Below are positions 50,334 through 59,613 of a stretch of DNA of 64,000 nucleotides, piece after piece. Each line of letters begins with the position of its first letter. The first letter of the stretch is position 1. Source of the stretch: Tritrichomonas foetus (taxonomy: Eukaryota; Parabasalia; Tritrichomonadida; Tritrichomonadidae); NCBI GenBank assembly GCA_001839685.1, contig MLAK01000738.1, positions 124,001 through 188,000 of the forward strand, written 5' to 3'. The notes under the pieces are model-generated. The model saw only the letters and a list, made by a program, of their open reading frames with translations, was not told the DNA's origin and searched no databases. Both the position numbers and the translations under genes were made by a program.

Positions 50334-52139
50334 TTATTTTTTCTGTGCAGCAGCAGCTTCTGCTGCGGCTGCCTCTTCAGCAGCTTCAGTGAACTTTCGA
50401 ATGCTGGGGCAAACCTCATTAATGAGTCTTTTTCCTGTCAAAATCGAAGTTGTTCCAATATAAAACTCTAACGAGCTCTGGTGGAACTTCGGACCCATTG
50501 CTCGAATCATTGAAATTTCTGTTGCTGTCATACCGCCGATCACAAATACCATAACTTTTCTAACAATTGATTTATCATGTTCTGGCGCTTTATAGAAAAG
50601 TCCTCTCTTACTGTGTTGTTCTGGTTTGTAATATGGGGTTCGATTGTCAGCAAGAAGACTAATTTTCTTGCCTTTGTAAATCTGTTCATTAATCGCGTTT
50701 TCAACAAGTCTGACTGATAGTGGAACATAACCTCCATAGAAACTACCGAGATCGTTTGGATCTTTTGGATCAACCATTAATTTAAATGCGTCTTTCAACT
50801 TTTCATATTTTGGAAGATCATGGAAACGGTCAATCAGTTTATAAAATGGAATTTCTGGTTCGAAAAGATGACCGCGTGCTAAGTTTTCTATATCATCAAG
50901 AGCATCAATTCCAAATCTTTCGAGCATCTGCCTTCTCACGTTATTTGCAACTGCATTTGGAAGACCACGAGCAAAGACGCTTGATATGCAGTACAAACGA
51001 AGAGCTTCATCCCATCTCTCGTCAAGCATCATTGGCTTATCGGCGAGTTCAGGGGGAGGCTTCAAAATGAGACCAAGAGTTGTTTCGTATTCATAAGAAA
51101 TTGTTGGTGGAAATGATGGATCGAATTTCTTCTTGTTTGCAAGGTAACCCATCAGGTCAAGATGAAGAGACAATAAAGGCTTGATTTTCTGTAAACGTTC
51201 AGCTTTGGCTCTCATTAGTTTGAAAGTATTTGTATCCATTCCAGGAACCATTTTCTTTTTGGCCTCAGCTATTTCTTTCAATTCTTGATTAACTCTATCA
51301 ACTGCCGGCTCGAGCTGCATTCCTCTAAGTTCCTGGAAAGCCAAATCATTATCAGAAAGAACAATTGTATCACGCTCATATTTAATTGCTTCTGGGAGCT
51401 GAAGAATGTTGCATGGCGGATTCAGGTTTTCGTCAAGGATTCCACCATAAGTGAACTGAGTCAACAATGGCGTGAAAATATCACAGGATCTGTCAATAAT
51501 CACAATCGACTCAAACGTTTGAGGAGCATTGAAAGCAGTTGAGCTAATTTGTGCTTTCATTTCTTCCATAATATGTTTTGTACGATTGGCATTTTCACCA
51601 AATGCATGAATAATCGGGAATTTTCCATTCAGCATTTCAAATTTAACAAGTGCACGTGAAATCGATGTAAGATCTTCAATATCATCTTCAACAAAAACGC
51701 GACGGAAACAATGCGGGCAAGGCACCAAAAACATATATTTTTCCAATGTTATTAAATCAGCATGGAATTCTTCTACTGTTACGTCGCCTTTAAGGCCTGA
51801 GTCTTCAACGGCTTTTTGCGCCAAGCGTCCATAAATTGGCATTATTAAAAGCATTCGATTTGTTTTCGGCAATAATTTTAATTTCTCGCAGGCTGAAGCA
51901 ACGTAACTTGCATCATTCGGAAGGAAAACAACGACATCACCTTTGGCATTATTGTCTTCAACGATACTTTCAACATTCTCGAAACATCGTAAACCTAATT
52001 GGGAAATTGAGCTTCCTAGAAGGGCGTAGATTCGGCGAATAAAATCTTTATGAGCATATGCGCTGGTTCCTCTTTTAACAAACTTCTTTACATCGCGTTT
52101 TGCTTGTTCAACAATCGCTTGGAATGGATCATCACTCAT
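50334..52139 (-). CDS. VPS33: VPS33-like Sec1/Munc18 protein, 601 aa
   Basis: Full-length SM protein. The signature IIDRSCDIFTPLLTQFTYGG (near residue 245) matches the VPS33 form of the Sec1 motif, and the C-terminal block VMVFVIGGMTATEISMIRAM followed by EFYIGTTSILTGKRLINEV is typical of VPS33. A putative insertion LSDNDLAFQELRGMQ lies between. VPS33 is the SM subunit of HOPS/CORVET and templates SNARE assembly for endolysosomal fusion. The last 20 residues are Ala/Glu-rich, an unusual tail. The ATG at 52139 has a TCACTA initiator-like motif 30 nt upstream. Length equals that of the usual family (about 600). Confidence 0.9.
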   Translation of the reverse strand: MSDDPFQAIVEQAKRDVKKFVKRGTSAYAHKDFIRRIYALLGSSISQLGLRCFENVESIVEDNNAKGDVVVFLPNDASYVASACEKLKLLPKTNRMLLIMPIYGRLAQKAVEDSGLKGDVTVEEFHADLITLEKYMFLVPCPHCFRRVFVEDDIEDLTSISRALVKFEMLNGKFPIIHAFGENANRTKHIMEEMKAQISSTAFNAPQTFESIVIIDRSCDIFTPLLTQFTYGGILDENLNPPCNILQLPEAIKYERDTIVLSDNDLAFQELRGMQLEPAVDRVNQELKEIAEAKKKMVPGMDTNTFKLMRAKAERLQKIKPLLSLHLDLMGYLANKKKFDPSFPPTISYEYETTLGLILKPPPELADKPMMLDERWDEALRLYCISSVFARGLPNAVANNVRRQMLERFGIDALDDIENLARGHLFEPEIPFYKLIDRFHDLPKYEKLKDAFKLMVDPKDPNDLGSFYGGYVPLSVRLVENAINEQIYKGKKISLLADNRTPYYKPEQHSKRGLFYKAPEHDKSIVRKVMVFVIGGMTATEISMIRAMGPKFHQSSLEFYIGTTSILTGKRLINEVCPSIRKFTEAAEEAAAAEAAAAQKK

Positions 52140-52162
52140 TTTTGTTTAAAATTGGTGAGGAG

Positions 52163-52171
52163 AAATAGTGA
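52163..52171 (-). promoter_or_regulatory. Initiator-like element, TCACTATTT
   Basis: Minus-strand TCACTATTT fits the trichomonad initiator, with its A 30 nt before the VPS33 ATG. Assigned by consensus and position. Confidence 0.5.
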
Positions 52172-52400
52172 TCGAGAATGTTTCACAAAATTGAATAGTT
52201 TATGCATATCGGTTAAAATGAAAAGCATTGATTGACAACGATAAATACGATAGATCAGAAAAACATTTAGCGAAACTTTTTAATAAATTTATTATGTATC
52301 TACTTTTTATATACTTATATGGCCTGATATTCTGAAGCAAAGACCATATAAATACGGAAAAAGTTTATACGTAATCTTTCCGTGATAAGAATTTGTATGT

Positions 52401-54065
52401 ATGCATTTTCTTTTTTTACTGGCAACTCGATGCTTTATATTGTTAAATAACACGGCAACAAACTCAAGCACGTGCACTAAGAATGATCCATGCGGATTTT
52501 TATCAAAATCTTTCAATGAAAATTATCGAAATTTCACAGATATTCAAATCGTTGAAAATGAGATTGTTGATGATAAAATATCAATATTTATTAATATTAC
52601 ATTATTTTGTTCAACTCATGGAATAAATTTATGTGGACTCAACCAAACAATTTCTTTATCATCAAAAACTAACAAACAACAAAATCAAACATACATCATT
52701 AAATTGAAGAACACAAAAAGATTTAACATCGAAAATTTCACATTTACTGATATTGAATATCCTTGGATTCACTGTGAAAATGGAAAAGTTAATTTTGATG
52801 GTATTTATTTTACTCACTCGAAGTCACAAATACTAGAAATTGATGAAGATTCATCTGTTAAGTTTTCATCATGTTGTTTTTTGTCTAATTTTGTGAATAG
52901 CAAACATCTAGTTAATATTAATAATTCTTTTGTTGTTTTTACGAATTGCACATTTGATTCTATATCTAAATCACCTTTATCATATAACTCAATTATTAAA
53001 GTAACAGATTCATCAGTGAATTTAGATTCATGCTCAATTGTATCAGCTTATCATAATTATGCCTTTTTTGAAAGCCATTCATCAGAGTTTACTGTCACAA
53101 ATTTCACTTCAACAAAAAATTGTGGTAGTTTTTTATTTCGCGGATTTGGAAATTCAACTTTGGTTTTTCAATTTTCTATTTTTATTGAAAATTCATGTAT
53201 GCTTTTTTATTTAGAAAATTCTTTGATTGATTCCACAAATTTGACCATCCAACAAAATTGCATTAATGAACCAATTTTTCACATTCTCAATGATTCCTCC
53301 ATTTCTTTTCATGACTCATTTTTCAATCATAATTCATGTGGACCAATTGCCAATATATATCAATCTAAGGTTTTAATTCATGATTGCCTCTTTTCTGATA
53401 ATTTATCACCAACTAATTTATTTTACATTGATGTTAATTCTAACTTTTACATAAAATCATCAAAATTGACAAATTCTACCACAATTTATGGTTCAATATT
53501 TTATGCATCTCATTCACATTTAAATTTAAATCAAATTATTTTCAACTCAGCATTTTCCCGAGTCTGTGGAAGTGTTTTAAAGTTGAAAGAAACACATTTT
53601 AAAGGCTCTCATTTATCATTTTCAAATATTCACTCAGTCGAAAAAGGTGCAATTTGTGTAGAAAGCTGCATAGAAAATGGTAATAAGTTTTATATAAATG
53701 ATATGGAATCTTTTGATGCGAATGATAAAGATTTCTACTTTGAAATATCAGATTCGGAATTTTTAAATAACTGGAGTGAAAATCAACGATCAATATATTC
53801 AAATCAATGCAATGGTTTTATTTCAAACTCTGTTTTTTCTGAAACAATGGAAGAAGAAATCTCTCGAGTTTTGTTTGATGATTGCAAAAACTGTACATTT
53901 AAAGATCCTCCGGAAACAATTGAACAGGAAATTATTGAATCAAAGGATAATAATTTTATTTTACTAATTTCACTAACAATAATTTCTTTGTTTTTAATCT
54001 TGTTTGTAATGAAACGCAAAATATTAGTTAGCTTTCGCCGTATCACACGAAAACACCATCACTAA
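52401..54065 (+). CDS. Surface beta-helix (Pmp-like) type I membrane protein, 554 aa
   Basis: An N-terminal hydrophobic segment (MHFLFLLATRCFILL) is a likely signal peptide and one membrane helix lies at about 519-538 (ILLISLTIISLFLILFVM), followed by a basic tail. Between them are short strand repeats with Cys, Asn, Ser and Phe (VKFSSCCFLSNF, FVVFTNCTFDS, FHDSFFNHNSC, IHDCLFSDN), the look of a right-handed parallel beta-helix as in pectin-lyase-like and chlamydial Pmp-like proteins. Trichomonas vaginalis has a known family of such surface proteins linked to host contact. Asn-X-Ser/Thr sites are frequent. ATG 52401 is used; TAAA stop. Ligand unknown. Confidence 0.75.
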   Translation: MHFLFLLATRCFILLNNTATNSSTCTKNDPCGFLSKSFNENYRNFTDIQIVENEIVDDKISIFINITLFCSTHGINLCGLNQTISLSSKTNKQQNQTYIIKLKNTKRFNIENFTFTDIEYPWIHCENGKVNFDGIYFTHSKSQILEIDEDSSVKFSSCCFLSNFVNSKHLVNINNSFVVFTNCTFDSISKSPLSYNSIIKVTDSSVNLDSCSIVSAYHNYAFFESHSSEFTVTNFTSTKNCGSFLFRGFGNSTLVFQFSIFIENSCMLFYLENSLIDSTNLTIQQNCINEPIFHILNDSSISFHDSFFNHNSCGPIANIYQSKVLIHDCLFSDNLSPTNLFYIDVNSNFYIKSSKLTNSTTIYGSIFYASHSHLNLNQIIFNSAFSRVCGSVLKLKETHFKGSHLSFSNIHSVEKGAICVESCIENGNKFYINDMESFDANDKDFYFEISDSEFLNNWSENQRSIYSNQCNGFISNSVFSETMEEEISRVLFDDCKNCTFKDPPETIEQEIIESKDNNFILLISLTIISLFLILFVMKRKILVSFRRITRKHHH

Positions 54066-54372
54066 ATCATTATTTATAATGACAAACTAATCACACAAAT
54101 TCATTAAATCACAAAATTTTTGAACATGATTTTTTGTAATTAATTAATATAAAGCAATTACACATTTATATTGTCATTTTGAATGCGACTGAATTATGCG
54201 TTGTATATTATTTTGTAAATAAATAAAAATCCAAAAATAAAGTTATAAATATATATATTTTTTATCAAAAATACATAATATAATTTTAGTATAAAGATAT
54301 CATACAATAAAAATAACAAATAGCCTATTCATGTCGGTGGTCTATCAAACAATCAAATTAACAAATAAAATT
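54066..54372. other. Intergenic, convergent 3' ends
   Basis: AT-rich spacer between the beta-helix gene and the SIN3-like gene; nothing recognised. Confidence 0.4.
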
Positions 54373-56094
54373 TTACATTTGTTCAATTCGAGTTAAATCC
54401 AGAAATATTGGAAGCTCTGGATTCAATGATGATTTCACAGTAATTGTATTTTCATTAAAGTTGCAAATAATCAAATCTGGTTCAGGATCATTATTCATTT
54501 GACAAATGCATTTTATAAACAAGTTTGCAGTTCGAATAATATGTGCAGCTTTTGCTAAAGTTATCTCGAAAAACATCCCAGACATTTCACGTGCACCGTC
54601 AGTCCACTTTCTTCTAATAATTGTTTCTGCTGCAATTTTTAGAAGTCTCCAATGTCCATGTAACATTTCAGAGGTAATTCCAATTTCAACAGCCACTTTT
54701 ACACCTGTTTTAGTTCTTTCGTCGATTTCACTAACAAGAGAAAGTTCATCTGTCAGAATTGCAGCTGCACATAAAGCAGCTGCATGGTTAAAAGAAAGTG
54801 GTAAAGGGGAATTTGGTGGTGATCTTAATTTATCCATAATTATTCGAGCGAATTGCTTCACTTTATCGAAATCTTGATTAACACCACCGCCTAAATTCAA
54901 AACATCAATATAAATGTCAATTAACTGGCCAATCAGAGGAATTTGTTTCGGATCAAATGAAATTTCTGTTTGACCGACAGCTGAAAAAACAGGAAACGAA
55001 TTTTTAATCGATTGTGCGGTTTGATATTTCGATCTTTGAGGTGGTAAAACTCGTTCAAGATCAGTTGCGAAATTTTCTAGTTTATTTATTTTTTCAATAC
55101 GTAGATCGATTGCTCTTTGTCTGAGTCTTTTAATAATTGTATCTTGGAATTTTTCAGGATTTTTTCTATATAAAGCTAAAATCATGGAGCCACCTCTTCC
55201 GTAAATTTCATTCATTTCATTTAAAACCATTTGACTGGTGAATCCAGCGCATTTTTTTCCTTTGGTTAAAAAGTAAACAAGAACATTCATATTTCTGACA
55301 ATTTGGATATCAATATAAGTATGCTTATCTTCTATATCTTCAAGCATTTCATTGACTTGTGATATGATAGCAGTATGTCTTCTTGAATCATCAGATTGAT
55401 ATTCGCATGCGACCCAATCATGATTGCATAGTTTTGTATGTCGTGGTTCTTGCCCAGATCTACTCGGATGCCCAATTGGATACTCAACTCGTGTGTAACT
55501 TGAGATTGATTGTTTTGTCATCCATCCGATAGTGGCAGGAACGCCTAAACCATTCAATGTTTCCCAAGGATAGCAGTCGCCAATCCAGTCGATGTGCTGG
55601 CAAAACAATGAAAAGTCGTGGTCGCTCATTAAATTATTTTTCTGAATAATTCTTAAGAAATCTGATGAGGAGGCAGGATTCCCCCGAATTTCGAGAAATT
55701 TGAGAATAAAATTTATAAGAAAAGAGCTATCGTAACGAGCCACCGTGTCTACTTTTTTCTGTGTCGAAAATAATTTTTGAGAAATATTAGTTTTTGTTAG
55801 GCGCGATGCTACTGGATGATTGAGGATCTGCAATACTTGCTCAATTGGAAGGCGTTTATCCATTAAAATTTGAAAAAAGTTTTGTAGTTTTTGAGGATCA
55901 GAAATAATTTCTTTCATTTCAGTTTTAAATGATTCCCTATTCATATATTTTGAAACAACGGAAATAAAGTCTTCGCATATATCTCGAATCACTTTTTCGA
56001 TTTCTGATTGCTTCGCTCGCTCGGCTGTATATAATCGAATCATTTTTTGGTAATACCTTCGAGAAGAGCATACATTTTTTATATAACATGTCAT
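54373..56094 (-). CDS. Divergent SIN3-family corepressor, 573 aa
   Basis: The middle reads like the SIN3 histone-deacetylase-interaction domain: YPIGHPSRSGQEPRHTKLCN then HDWVACEYQSDDSRRH corresponds to the region where SIN3 has an SGR...LCxEVLNDxWVS pattern. It is followed by MNEIYGRGGSMILALYRKNP and TIIKRLRQRAIDLRIEKINK, matching the YG...ALxxNP...V.xRLKQK segment. Upstream helices (about 20-75 and 120-165) could be PAH-like. SIN3 scaffolds HDAC repressor complexes. The protein is far shorter than fungal or animal SIN3 and lacks obvious PAH triplication. The call is by pattern and needs a profile search. ATG 56094 is 7 bp from the ZnT gene start; Met18 (56043) is an alternative. Confidence 0.55.
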   Translation of the reverse strand: MTCYIKNVCSSRRYYQKMIRLYTAERAKQSEIEKVIRDICEDFISVVSKYMNRESFKTEMKEIISDPQKLQNFFQILMDKRLPIEQVLQILNHPVASRLTKTNISQKLFSTQKKVDTVARYDSSFLINFILKFLEIRGNPASSSDFLRIIQKNNLMSDHDFSLFCQHIDWIGDCYPWETLNGLGVPATIGWMTKQSISSYTRVEYPIGHPSRSGQEPRHTKLCNHDWVACEYQSDDSRRHTAIISQVNEMLEDIEDKHTYIDIQIVRNMNVLVYFLTKGKKCAGFTSQMVLNEMNEIYGRGGSMILALYRKNPEKFQDTIIKRLRQRAIDLRIEKINKLENFATDLERVLPPQRSKYQTAQSIKNSFPVFSAVGQTEISFDPKQIPLIGQLIDIYIDVLNLGGGVNQDFDKVKQFARIIMDKLRSPPNSPLPLSFNHAAALCAAAILTDELSLVSEIDERTKTGVKVAVEIGITSEMLHGHWRLLKIAAETIIRRKWTDGAREMSGMFFEITLAKAAHIIRTANLFIKCICQMNNDPEPDLIICNFNENTITVKSSLNPELPIFLDLTRIEQM

Positions 56095-56101
56095 TCCAAA
56101 A

Positions 56102-57169
56102 ATGAATGAAGATGAAGAACTAGATATTTCTCCTTTAGTTCTTCAAGACTCCGAAGATCAACCGACACAATCAAAGGATTGGCGTTTTATAGTTAAAGCG
56201 ATTTCATCAAAAGGCCGCGATCAGAAAATAATATTTTTAAACTCCTTATTTTTCGCGATTTTCTTTATAATTCTGCTCTTCCACTCAATAATAACGAAAT
56301 CTACGGTTTACGTTCCAATCGCTTTTATTCAATTAATGCATTCGGTCCTTTTATTTATTACTTTAATCACAGATTATTACTCAACAGTTGGTCCAGATGA
56401 ACGTCACACATACGGATATGCAAGGTCAACAGTTGTCTGTTCTTTTGCCGTTTCGCTAGCCATCATTCTTTTCGCCTTTTCATTATTATTGGAGGCATTG
56501 AAAAATTTCTTAAGCAGCAGTTCAGACAATCTAGAAGATGGCCCATCGTTATCACATGCTGGTCCACACCTTATAGCGTTTTTTGTTTATAGCTTTTCAT
56601 GTTTTCTCTTCCGACGATATTCATCAAATCCATCACAATCCAAAGTTCCGCATCTTCATGCAGCATTTCTTGTTTTCATTTCTGGGACAATGCATTCGCT
56701 TGCCCACTTTGCCGCTTGCTTGGTTCCATTTTTGGCGTTGCCAAGTGAAGTGACTGATCAGGCTGCTCCTCTTTTCCACGGTCTTGTGGCACTTTTTGTG
56801 ATTGACAGAGCACGGTTTTTGATAACTCCTGCATTTCTGGTTCTCATGCAAGCAACGCCTGAAAAATTATTGGAAGTGATTGACCCAAGAATTGGAGAAA
56901 CTGTCATAGATAGAATGATTAGAGAAGCTTCTCACTTTGAAGGTGTACTAGAATGCAAATCTGCTCATTTTTGGGGTCTCACTTTTACTGATTATGTTGG
57001 ATCACTTCATATCAGGGCAAAAAATGATGCAAACGAGCAACACATCATTGCACAAGCTCATGCGAAATTTGATCCAGTCGTTTTCCACTTTACAGCACAA
57101 GTCGAAAAAGATCATTGGGATCGACTCGGAAGTTCGACAAATCAACTGGGAGAGGAAGAGAATATATAA
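56102..57169 (+). CDS. ZnT6-like cation diffusion facilitator, 355 aa
   Basis: Six membrane helices are readable between about residues 40 and 255 (for example VVCSFAVSLAIILFAFSLLL), with the CDF motif ERHTYGYARSTVV after the second. The C-terminal cytoplasmic domain has IDRMIREASHFEGVLECKSA and then HFWGLTFTDYVGSLHIRAKN and DANEQHIIAQ, closely like SLC30A6 (ZnT6). The His/Asp pairs that bind zinc in helices 2 and 5 are not seen, as in ZnT6, which works only as a partner of ZnT5 in the early secretory pathway. So it is probably a regulatory subunit that needs a catalytic partner elsewhere. Divergent from the SIN3-like gene. Confidence 0.85.
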   Translation: MNEDEELDISPLVLQDSEDQPTQSKDWRFIVKAISSKGRDQKIIFLNSLFFAIFFIILLFHSIITKSTVYVPIAFIQLMHSVLLFITLITDYYSTVGPDERHTYGYARSTVVCSFAVSLAIILFAFSLLLEALKNFLSSSSDNLEDGPSLSHAGPHLIAFFVYSFSCFLFRRYSSNPSQSKVPHLHAAFLVFISGTMHSLAHFAACLVPFLALPSEVTDQAAPLFHGLVALFVIDRARFLITPAFLVLMQATPEKLLEVIDPRIGETVIDRMIREASHFEGVLECKSAHFWGLTFTDYVGSLHIRAKNDANEQHIIAQAHAKFDPVVFHFTAQVEKDHWDRLGSSTNQLGEEENI

Positions 57170-57482
57170 TATAAATATTATTATTGCTTTTTCAATTTTA
57201 ACATTTTCTTTCTCTTTTTTTCTTCATTTTATTTAATTCACATTACTTTACTCTTATTTGTTTTCATCACATTTTGCTTAATAATTGAATTCTAGTTCAT
57301 ATATAAAAGTGTACAAATTGCTTCATCCATTGTATGCATGTCTTTGTATCTATCGAAAGTATCAAAACAAAAACAAATAATCAAAGTAAAATCAAAGAAT
57401 CAAAGGAAAATCAAATAATAAAAATAAAAAATAAAGTCTAAAAAAATATCAAAGCAGAGCAGAAATTTTATTGCATCTCTAA
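57170..57482. other. Intergenic, convergent 3' ends
   Basis: Begins with a pyrimidine-rich tract right after the ZnT6-like stop (57178-57240), then an A-rich stretch with loose AAAATCAAAG-type repetition near 57365-57420. No gene. Confidence 0.5.
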
Positions 57483-59099
57483 TCACCTTGTAGCAAGGAT
57501 ATCATCGACTTTCATAATCATTCTCACTGTTTCTACTGCGAAAGACACGGCTGATTTCGTCACGAGGAATGGCTGAAGGACGTCTTCCTCCTTCATGTCT
57601 GCTGGTCCCGCTGCGACGACGGATACTCCCATGTTCTTTTGTCCCTTTGTGTGAGCGTCTCTAAGTTGTGTGACTACTTCGAGTGGTCTAAGGCCTGCAT
57701 TTTCGGCGAGTGTGTATGGAACGATATCAAGAGCGTCTGCGAAGCATCTGATGCAGTGTCCCATTTCACCACCGATTTCATCGGCCTTCTTGGCGAGCTT
57801 AACTGCGAGTTCGACTTCAGCAGCACCACCACCTGGAAGGAGGGCGCGTTCGTAAACGAGTGAACGAATAACACAGAGGGCATCGTGAAGTGATCTTTCG
57901 GCTTCTCCAATGATGAGTTCGTTTGAACCACGCAAAAGTACTGAGATAGTCTTAGAATGTGTCTTAAGTCCAGTTATCTTCACAATGGCACCGCCTGGTG
58001 TTTGCTTCTCTTCAACGCAGCCAGCGAAGCCGAGCTTGTCAGCAGAAAGACCTTCAACTGATGCGATTGGCTTGCAGTTAAGTGTGCGGCAGACAAAATC
58101 AACATCTGTGCGCTCGATGTCCTTAACGACAAGGATTCCCTTCTTTTGGAGGAAGGTGAGAGCAAGGTCAGAAATGGCATCTCTTAAAACTGACTTTTGA
58201 AGTAAAACAACATTGGCGCCAGTTTTAGAAATGGCTTGAACAAGTTGGAGGATGTATTTGCGTTGTTCACGCTGGACACGATCCATTTGGTCATAGTCAG
58301 TAAGAATGACTTGTGAGTCCATATCTGTCTTTGGTGGCGAAAGTTGGAACTGAATCATGGCAATTTTGGCATCAGTGATTGTGCGTGGAGCCTGAGCGGA
58401 CCTGAGGAGGCGGTGTTCAAAGACAATACCGTCAACAAGTTCGGAATCTTCTAAAACTCCGCCGACTTTCTGAACAACACGGATATCTGTAAGATCAACA
58501 TTTCCGTTATCAGCAACTCGGAGAACTGAGTCAACTGCAAGTGGAGCAAGAACATCTGACCACTGTGAGGCAAGTTTTGATGAAAGTGAAGTTGTGGCTG
58601 AATTGACCAAAATTTCACGTTCTTCTGGTGTAAATTCTGTTTGGCTCTTGAATGGGATTTTCATTTCATCAATGATTTTGAGTGATTCTTCACCAACAAT
58701 TTTGAGAGCATCACTGATGAGTGATGGATGTAATTTTTTCTCAAGAAGTGTCTTGCAAGCTGCCAAAAATGCTCCTGCAAAAATAACAACTGAGGTGGTT
58801 CCATCTCCAGCTGCAACATCTTGAGCTTGAGACATTGAAACCATTAATTTAGATGCTGGATGAGCAGCACCCATATGCTTCAAAATTGTGGCACCATCGT
58901 TGGTAATAATAACTGTTCCATCTTTTAATTGAATAAGTTTATCCATACCGCGTGGACCGAGCGATGATCTAACGGCATCAGCGACTGATTTAGCTGCAAG
59001 AATACATGACATACGTACGTCTGTTGGATGTTCTTGTCCTTGAAATGCTGGCGGATTTGTTGCCGAAGCAATTGGAGATGCTGCTGGGGCGTTCGACAT
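57483..59099 (-). CDS. CCT4: T-complex protein 1 subunit delta (CCT4), 538 aa
   Basis: Full-length group II chaperonin subunit. Landmarks are RSSLGPRGMDKLI, TNDGATILKHM and AGDGTTSVVIFAG (ATPase), and VLRDAISDLALTFLQKKGIL then VVKDIERTDVDF, the pattern of the delta subunit; PGGGAAEVELA and the C-terminal VVAAGPADMK region follow. TRiC/CCT folds actin and tubulin in the cytosol. A Pro/Ala-rich N-terminal extension (about 25 residues) precedes the conserved core. Codon choice is more GC-rich and regular than in the neighbouring orphans, as expected for a highly expressed gene. Confidence 0.95.
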   Translation of the reverse strand: MSNAPAASPIASATNPPAFQGQEHPTDVRMSCILAAKSVADAVRSSLGPRGMDKLIQLKDGTVIITNDGATILKHMGAAHPASKLMVSMSQAQDVAAGDGTTSVVIFAGAFLAACKTLLEKKLHPSLISDALKIVGEESLKIIDEMKIPFKSQTEFTPEEREILVNSATTSLSSKLASQWSDVLAPLAVDSVLRVADNGNVDLTDIRVVQKVGGVLEDSELVDGIVFEHRLLRSAQAPRTITDAKIAMIQFQLSPPKTDMDSQVILTDYDQMDRVQREQRKYILQLVQAISKTGANVVLLQKSVLRDAISDLALTFLQKKGILVVKDIERTDVDFVCRTLNCKPIASVEGLSADKLGFAGCVEEKQTPGGAIVKITGLKTHSKTISVLLRGSNELIIGEAERSLHDALCVIRSLVYERALLPGGGAAEVELAVKLAKKADEIGGEMGHCIRCFADALDIVPYTLAENAGLRPLEVVTQLRDAHTKGQKNMGVSVVAAGPADMKEEDVLQPFLVTKSAVSFAVETVRMIMKVDDILATR

Positions 59100-59613
59100 T
59101 TGAAAAGTGTTCTGGCCAGTCTTAACCGTTTAAAATTTCATTTCAATAGATTTTTCGTTTTTTTAAACGTTCACATTGCTTTCCGCCACTATTTACTATT
59201 GTTATCTCACCGCAAAATAGCCTTATGTTAAATAGCACCATTTTGCCTCACTAAGTGCTGAAATAAAATATATTTCTATTTTTCTCCATAAATTCTAAAT
59301 ATCAAAATTTGTGATATTATTTTTTGATCATATATGGTAATTTTCCTACTATTTTGGTATATTTTATTAATTAATAACATTAATAAATAAAACATCTCTC
59401 TAAATTGATGAATTTTTATATTGTGAAATCAAATTATTTAATTTCAAAAATGAAATATTCATATTTGTTACAAGCATGATCAAAATTAAAATTAGCTATA
59501 AAAATCCCTTATTATAGCCTAAAATAATGAAATAAGCAAAATTACATTTTATTTTTCTTTTTTTAGTATCATCTATCAAAAATAAATAAATAAATAAAAA
59601 ATATGTTTTGGAA
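59100..59613. other. Intergenic, CCT4 promoter side
   Basis: About 510 bp, very AT-rich, with a T-rich run and short A-rich repeats (AAATAAATAAATAAA near 59583). No gene; it should carry the CCT4 promoter. Confidence 0.4.
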
